Source: Chloroflexota bacterium
Lineage (GTDB): Bacteria; Chloroflexota; Anaerolineae; 4572-78
Direction of reading: 5' to 3'
DNA length: 10,225 nucleotides
Assembly: GCA_024278725.1 (NCBI GenBank)
Contig: JAJRSQ010000261.1
Coordinates: forward strand, 1 to 10,225
Position 1 is the first letter of the stretch. The number at the start of each line of letters is the position of its first letter. The position numbers and the translations under genes are program-made. Shown piece after piece: positions 6,184-10,225 of this stretch. The notes beneath the pieces are model-generated. The model did no database searches, was not told the DNA's origin, and was given only the letters and a program-made list of their open reading frames with translations.

Positions 6184-7278
6184 ATGCTCAAAAAACTGCA
6201 ATCGCGCGATAAACGATTCCTTATCCTATTCTCCATCATTCCCGTTGGTTGTTTGCTCGCCATCATTGCGGGCGTGATAATCGGCTGGGGATTATTCCCC
6301 ACCAACAGCGCCAGCGGACAAATCAGTAGTTTGGGCGCTAATGAACTCGACGGGTTCGTCATTGCCATTGCGCAGGAATACGCGCAGGATGGCGACCTGC
6401 AAAAAGCGCAAAATCGACTGGCAGAATTGGACACCCCCAACGCGCCGCAATATGTGGCATTTCTGGCAGACCGCCTGATTCAGGAAGGGCGGGAAAAAAC
6501 CGACCCCGAACTGGTGGACATCATCCGGCTGGCGCAAACGCTCGGTAGCAGCACCGACAATATGATCGCCTACATCGCCTCGCCGACGCCCGTGCCGACC
6601 GCCACCTTCACCCCCACCAGCACACCCACGCCCGTGCCACCCACCGACACCCCCGTCCCGCCGACGGAAACGCCCATCCCCACCGACACCGCAACCCCCG
6701 TCCCGGCGACGGACACGCCCATCCCGCCCACCAACACCCCGGCAGCAACTCACACGCCCGCGCCGCCCACCAACACCCCCGTGCCGCCCACCCCCACCCC
6801 GCCGCCGGTTGATTTTGTGGCAGTCAAAACGGTGATGTTGACCAATGAACAAAACGGCGGCACCAGCCCCGGCGGCTCGGTTGGCAGTTGCGGACTGGGG
6901 CAGATGGTTTATGTGGAGGTGCTGGACGTTAACGGCGCACCGCTTTTGGGCGCAGTGGTTGAAGACCTGGCGAACAATTTCCGGGTCACCACTGGCGAAA
7001 AGAACGAACCCGTATTCAACTACGGCACAAAACTCGCGGAAATTGCCCTCTACAAAGCGGGAACAACCCTGCACGTCACCAGCGTGAACGGGCAACCCGT
7101 CACCAGTCAGGAAAGCCAGCACGTCAGCACGTTGGATGAAGAAATTCCCATTCCGTGGCTGATGCAGGCAGGTTACTGCGCCACAGAAGCCGAATGCGCG
7201 CAACGGGTGGCAACCAACACCATTTGTCGCGGACACTATTCGTACTTCATTTCATTCCAAGCCACCCGCCCGTTTTAA
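6184..7278 (+). CDS. Membrane-anchored protein of unknown function with Thr/Pro linker (paralogue 1)
   Basis: I do not recognise a named family. The 364-residue product has a basic N-terminus, a long transmembrane anchor (about 12-37), a helical module (about 50-132), a Thr/Pro linker (133-208) built from units like TDTPVPP, and a C-terminal beta-rich domain (209-364). The helical module contains [18 protein letters not shown] (68-85) and [13 protein letters not shown] (120-132), patterns repeated in the next gene. The C-terminal domain has [18 protein letters not shown] (242-259), a pattern seen in Ig-like or transthyretin-like extracellular domains, and cysteines 236, 332, 338 and 348. IIPVGC near Cys23 is a poor lipobox, so a transmembrane anchor with an exported C-terminus is the better reading. 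ATG 6184 was chosen over an upstream in-frame TTG (6169) because GAGG (6171-6174) is well spaced for it. Thr/Pro linkers of this kind are frequent in Chloroflexota surface proteins. Confidence 0.88.
   Translation: MLKKLQSRDKRFLILFSIIPVGCLLAIIAGVIIGWGLFPTNSASGQISSLGANELDGFVIAIAQEYAQDGDLQKAQNRLAELDTPNAPQYVAFLADRLIQEGREKTDPELVDIIRLAQTLGSSTDNMIAYIASPTPVPTATFTPTSTPTPVPPTDTPVPPTETPIPTDTATPVPATDTPIPPTNTPAATHTPAPPTNTPVPPTPTPPPVDFVAVKTVMLTNEQNGGTSPGGSVGSCGLGQMVYVEVLDVNGAPLLGAVVEDLANNFRVTTGEKNEPVFNYGTKLAEIALYKAGTTLHVTSVNGQPVTSQESQHVSTLDEEIPIPWLMQAGYCATEAECAQRVATNTICRGHYSYFISFQATRPF
6583..6807 (+). repeat. Low-complexity Thr/Pro-coding repeat inside paralogue 1
   Basis: The DNA is a degenerate C-rich repeat coding for units of the form T-x-T-P-[V/I/A]-P-[P/A] (residues about 134-208). 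It forms the extended linker between the helical module and the beta domain and is a likely site of O-glycosylation or length variation. Confidence 0.85.
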
Positions 7279-7305
7279 TCTTTCCGGATAACCTGACGGC
7301 ACACC

Positions 7306-7341
7306 CAAACCCCGACGAACATTCCGTCGGGGTTTGTTTTT
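7306..7341 (+). terminator. Strong intrinsic terminator after paralogue 1
   Basis: CAAACCCCGACG (7306-7317) pairs perfectly with CGTCGGGGTTTG (7325-7336), a 12-bp stem with a 7-nt loop, followed by T5 (7337-7341). This is the strongest terminator in the window and separates the two paralogues into different transcripts. Confidence 0.92.
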
Positions 7342-7413
7342 AGTTTTGAGCCTTGAATTTTAATTCGAGGCGAAATCCCGATACGTTGAAACACATCCAT
7401 AATCCAGCCGTTT

Positions 7414-7443
7414 TTGGCATTCCATGCAATTGTATGGCACAAT
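7414..7443 (+). promoter_or_regulatory. Weak promoter candidate upstream of paralogue 2
   Basis: TTGGCA (7414-7419) and CACAAT (7438-7443) are 18 nt apart. A second possible -10, TATAGA (7498-7503), would start transcription at about 7510, almost at the ATG. The rest of the 7342-7510 spacer shows no other clear signal. Confidence 0.3.
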
Positions 7444-7510
7444 AAAGTATCGGCACAAACGCATAGTGTCGCACACAAGACGCAATACATCCTACATTAT
7501 AGAGTAACCG

Positions 7511-8353
7511 ATGAGACATGAAAGCGATTGGTGGCTCGGTGGGTTTCTGGCATCGTTTTTATTGGGGCTGGGATTGACCCTGTTGTACACATGGTATCTC
7601 GTACCCTACACTCCGCCCACCACCCCGGCGAATCTCAATCCGCATGACAAAGAAATTTACACGGTGCTGATTGCCGCCTCCTACCGGCGGGATGGCAATT
7701 TGTCGAAAGCGCAATCGCGCTTGGCGGCATTGGATGACCCGCGCATCGGGGAAACGCTCGCCGGGATGACCCGCGCCTATATTGACCGCAACGCCGACCC
7801 GCGCGACATTCGCTCGCTGGCGATGCTGGCGGATGCACTCGGCAGCACGGAAAGTTACATGCTGGTCTATCTCGCCACGGCGACCGTCCCCCCCACGCCC
7901 AGCCCGACTCCCACCCCCACGCCGACCATCACCCCCAGCCCCAGCCCCGCGCCGACGCGCACGCCCACCGTTTCCGCCACGATTACCCCACGCGCCACCG
8001 CATCCGGCGCGGAATTCCGCATTGTGCAATCCATTCCGCTATGCGACCCGAACGGGAATCGCACCTTGCGCATCTATGTGAACGATGAAAACGGGGACGG
8101 TATCCCCGGCGCAAAAATATCGGTGCTGTGGGCGGGCGGGGAAAACATATTGTTCACGGGCATCAAATCGCCCCAAAACCCCGGCTATGCCGATTTCACG
8201 ATGGGCGTGAAGCACACCTATCGCGTCTCGCTGGCGGATGTCTCCGGCGACACCGCCGGGAGCATCAACATCGCCGCAACGCAATGCGCCAACCTGCCGG
8301 AAAACATCGTCCCCTCGTGGCAGGTGGTCTTCCAGAAAAACACCGCCCCATAA
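7511..8353 (+). CDS. Membrane-anchored protein of unknown function with Thr/Pro linker (paralogue 2)
   Basis: The 280-residue product repeats the layout of the preceding gene: transmembrane anchor (about 9-31), helical module (about 43-122), Thr/Pro/Ser linker (about 126-162) and a C-terminal beta domain (about 166-276). RRDGNLSKAQSRLAALDDP (59-77) and LGSTESYMLVYLA (110-122) match the same positions of paralogue 1. The C-terminal domain contains LRIYVNDENGDGIPGAKI (186-203), with a DxNxDG stretch (192-197) like those that bind calcium. Its cysteines 178 and 259 correspond in position to 236 and 332 of paralogue 1. Function is unknown; an exported surface or sensor role is inferred from topology. 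The Shine-Dalgarno is weak (AGAG at 7501-7504 at best), so the ATG at 7511 is less certain than other starts, although the short charged N-terminus before the helix looks natural. Confidence 0.86.
   Translation: MRHESDWWLGGFLASFLLGLGLTLLYTWYLVPYTPPTTPANLNPHDKEIYTVLIAASYRRDGNLSKAQSRLAALDDPRIGETLAGMTRAYIDRNADPRDIRSLAMLADALGSTESYMLVYLATATVPPTPSPTPTPTPTITPSPSPAPTRTPTVSATITPRATASGAEFRIVQSIPLCDPNGNRTLRIYVNDENGDGIPGAKISVLWAGGENILFTGIKSPQNPGYADFTMGVKHTYRVSLADVSGDTAGSINIAATQCANLPENIVPSWQVVFQKNTAP
7886..7996 (+). repeat. Low-complexity Thr/Pro-coding repeat inside paralogue 2
   Basis: A C-rich repeat codes for PTPSPTPTPTPT-like sequence followed by a Thr/Ala-rich stretch. It is about half the length of the linker in paralogue 1 and differs in unit type (TP dipeptides rather than TxTPxPP), so the two linkers diverged or arose separately. 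Confidence 0.8.
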
Positions 8354-8372
8354 TCACAGGAACACTACCCGG

Positions 8373-8404
8373 ATATTTGCAAATATTCGCATGATGCGTA
8401 AACT
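8373..8404 (+). promoter_or_regulatory. Candidate promoter of the CNB gene with a palindrome over the -35 box
   Basis: TTGCAA (8377-8382), 16 nt, then TAAACT (8399-8404) repeats the arrangement found before lepB. The -35 box lies inside a perfect 14-nt palindrome, ATATTTGCAAATAT (8373-8386), which could be a regulator site. The predicted start is near 8411, about 54 nt before the TTG start codon. Confidence 0.5.
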
Positions 8405-8453
8405 TCTAACGGGTCATAAGCAAAAATGCCTATCGAACCCAAATCTTTTTAAA

Positions 8454-8467
8454 GAAGGTGACCATTG
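8454..8467 (+). promoter_or_regulatory. Ribosome binding site and TTG start of the CNB protein
   Basis: GAAGGTGA (8454-8461) matches the anti-Shine-Dalgarno well and precedes TTG at 8465. An in-frame TGA at 8459-8461 rules out any earlier start, and the first in-frame ATG comes far inside the first domain, so TTG is the only sensible start. Confidence 0.8.
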
Positions 8468-10225
8468 AAAGAAGAATTATTAAATTCAATTCCCTTCTTT
8501 GCTGAACTGGAAAGCAAAGAACGCCGCGCCATCAACCAACAACTCAAAATTGAAACGTATGCGCGCGGTGAACTGATTTTCTCGAAGGGGACACCGGGCG
8601 ATGCGCTGTACATCATCGAAACGGGACGCATCAGTCTGTCCACCGACGGGAAAACCACCCTCGCCAATTTGGGACCGGGCAGTCTGTTGGGGGAAGCCGA
8701 TTTCTTCCAGGGGACAGAACGCCCTGTCACCGCCACTGCCGCATCCGAGACCACCGTCGCCGTGCTCGATTCTGGCGCGCTGGAAATCCTCATTCAAAAT
8801 AATCCCCGGTTGGGTTTGAGCTTGAGCCGCGTGCTCGGCTCGCCCATTGTGCAGATGACCGACCATCTGGCGGAACAATTGGGCAGCAGCGCCTTCATGA
8901 AAGTCCTGTCCACCGATGACCGCAAGCTCATCGCCCGCCGGTTGGTGGCGAAAGAATACAGCGCCAACGAAGCGATTTTCCGCGACAACGCTCCGGCAAC
9001 GGGCATGTATCTCATCGAAAGCGGGACGGTACGGCTCATCGGCGAAACAGACGCCGATTACAGCGAGTTGACCGCCGGCGACGTGTTCGGCGAAATGGCA
9101 GTGCTGGCGAGCAAACCGCATCCCAACACCGCCCAAGCCGCCGAAAGCACCATCGTGTGGCAACTCTCGCCGGAAGATTTCGCCGATATTTCGCGTGAAT
9201 ATCCCGACATCAAAGCGACCCTCAGCCGCACCGTGACCGCCCGACTGAGCCAAAGAGAGCAGGCGCACGCGGCATCCATCCTGAAACAAATCCCGCTCTT
9301 CAGCCAACTGAACGACGACGCGCTGGCGGATTGCGCCGGTTATCTGATGCTCCGCCACATTCCCGCCGGGCAGGCGGTCTATCACATCGGCGACCACAGC
9401 GATGCCCTGTTCATCATCGAATCGGGGCAGGTGGATTTGAACGATGACACCGGCGCGCTCGTCGGGCATATCGGCGAAAGTAATTTCTTCGGCGAAATGG
9501 CGCTGATGACCGGCAAAAGCCGCCGTCAAACCGCGCTCGCCGTGAGCGACACGAACCTGTGGGCGCTCTATCGCACCGATTTTGACGCGCTGCTGGTCAA
9601 ACATCCCCAGTTGAGCGTGGCACTGAGCCAGGCGTTGCGCGACCACCTGAACGCCGCCGACAATCAATTCATCGAAAAACATTTGCGCAAACTGGCGGTG
9701 ATGGGCGGATTGTCCCGCCGCCAGCTCGATGAAATTTCCGCGCGGCTGCACGCCCGCCGTTTCCGCACCGGCGACATCATTTTCAACGAAGGTCAGCCGG
9801 GCAGCGAACTCTATTTCATCGAAAACGGCTACGTGGAACGGCACACCTCCACCGCCAACGGCATCGTTCCCCTGCCCGTGCTGGGAACCGGCGACTTTTT
9901 GGGCGAAACGGCGCTGCTCTCCGGCAGACCGCACGCCACCTCCGCCCGCGCCCAAACCGATGTGGACATCTGGGTGCTTTCCAAAGCCGATTTTGACGAA
10001 CTCGTCTATCAAAACCCCAACCTTTCCGCCGTGCTGAACCGCGTGATGAGCGACCGGCTGGTTGAAACGATGGACATCATCCGCAACAGCAAACCGCAGC
10101 CCGCCATCGGCGCGCCCCGGCAGCACACTGCGCCGCAACATCCGACCGCCGGTGTGCCGCCCGTCCCCGTGCGCCCCGTCGCGCCGCCGCCGCTCCCCTT
10201 CAGCCGACCCAGTCGCGCTGTTTCC
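8465..10225 (+). CDS. Protein with four tandem cyclic-nucleotide-binding-type domains, C-terminus beyond window
   Basis: The frame is open for 587 codons to the window edge. Four cNMP-binding (CRP/cAP-ED type) beta-roll domains follow one another: about 1-125, 143-265, 272-395 and 405-535. Each has the glycine-rich turn and the phosphate-binding cassette: LLGEADFFQGTERP (E77, R86), VFGEMAVLASKPHP (E210, H219), FFGEMALMTGKSRR (E344, R353) and FLGETALLSGRPHA (E481, H490). The Arg that contacts the cyclic phosphate in CRP is therefore kept in domains 1 and 3 and replaced by His in 2 and 4. A Pro-rich segment (about 543-587) begins a linker to an unseen C-terminal part. No helix-turn-helix is visible, so it should not be called a CRP-type transcription factor from this sequence. 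The ligand is unknown; degenerate domains may serve for protein contacts. It has its own promoter candidate and starts with TTG. Confidence 0.9.
   Translation, partial: MKEELLNSIPFFAELESKERRAINQQLKIETYARGELIFSKGTPGDALYIIETGRISLSTDGKTTLANLGPGSLLGEADFFQGTERPVTATAASETTVAVLDSGALEILIQNNPRLGLSLSRVLGSPIVQMTDHLAEQLGSSAFMKVLSTDDRKLIARRLVAKEYSANEAIFRDNAPATGMYLIESGTVRLIGETDADYSELTAGDVFGEMAVLASKPHPNTAQAAESTIVWQLSPEDFADISREYPDIKATLSRTVTARLSQREQAHAASILKQIPLFSQLNDDALADCAGYLMLRHIPAGQAVYHIGDHSDALFIIESGQVDLNDDTGALVGHIGESNFFGEMALMTGKSRRQTALAVSDTNLWALYRTDFDALLVKHPQLSVALSQALRDHLNAADNQFIEKHLRKLAVMGGLSRRQLDEISARLHARRFRTGDIIFNEGQPGSELYFIENGYVERHTSTANGIVPLPVLGTGDFLGETALLSGRPHATSARAQTDVDIWVLSKADFDELVYQNPNLSAVLNRVMSDRLVETMDIIRNSKPQPAIGAPRQHTAPQHPTAGVPPVPVRPVAPPPLPFSRPSRAVS

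Noticed and set aside
6184..6270. Lipoprotein signal (Cys23) in paralogue 1
   Set aside because: Position -3 is Pro and the hydrophobic stretch continues well past the Cys, so a transmembrane anchor fits better.
6292..7236. Minus-strand open frame of 314 codons with Gly/Arg repeats
   Set aside because: The Gly/Arg pattern is the complement of the Thr/Pro-coding repeat, and no start signals or motifs support it.
8486..10141. Minus-strand open frame of 551 codons opposite the CNB protein
   Set aside because: It is an antisense shadow produced by GC-rich codon use. The plus strand encodes four recognisable CNB domains with a start site.
8465..10225. CRP/FNR-family transcription factor
   Set aside because: No helix-turn-helix follows any of the four CNB domains inside the window; the last is followed by a Pro-rich linker.
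6184..10225. An antiphage or CBASS-like system built on the CNB protein
   Set aside because: No nucleotide cyclase, nuclease, protease or pore-forming effector is visible next to it, so there is no support beyond the binding domains.

Overview
The window reads as a stretch of bacterial chromosome, moderately GC-rich, most likely from the phylum Chloroflexota (Anaerolineae-like). That placement is an inference. It rests on membrane-anchored proteins with long Thr/Pro linkers, heptamer repeats between genes, and a mix of GTG, TTG and ATG starts with good Shine-Dalgarno sites. No phage, transposon, CRISPR or integration signature was seen.

Left part, minus strand (1-2275): trmD (tRNA m1G37 methyltransferase) is followed, after a 74-nt gap filled by a heptamer tandem repeat, by an acetolactate-synthase-like thiamine-diphosphate enzyme that runs off the window. 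trmD diverges from rpsO across a 170-nt region carrying a convincing promoter for each direction.

Middle, plus strand (2446-6091): rpsO (ribosomal protein S15) and pnp (polynucleotide phosphorylase) keep the conserved bacterial order. The gap between them holds two long, nearly back-to-back stem-loops, the layout expected for RNase III or PNPase-type control. pnp ends in a GGDRR-repeat basic tail and a strong intrinsic terminator. lepB (signal peptidase I, with a Pro-rich cytoplasmic N-terminus) follows from its own promoter. Then comes a tRNA-Leu(CAA) gene whose promoter overlaps the lepB terminator.

Right part, plus strand (6184-10225): two tandem, divergent paralogues of unknown function share one architecture: an N-terminal transmembrane anchor, a short helical module, a Thr/Pro linker, and a C-terminal beta domain with a matching cysteine pair. 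They are followed by an incomplete protein with four consecutive cyclic-nucleotide-binding-type domains and a Pro-rich tail, which runs off the window. The CNB gene and lepB have near-identical promoter-like elements (TTGCAA, 16 nt, TAAACT).

Most of the left and middle is housekeeping RNA and translation machinery. The novelty lies in the RNA structures around rpsO-pnp, the paralogous surface-protein pair, and the four-CNB protein with alternating Arg/His in its phosphate-binding cassettes.
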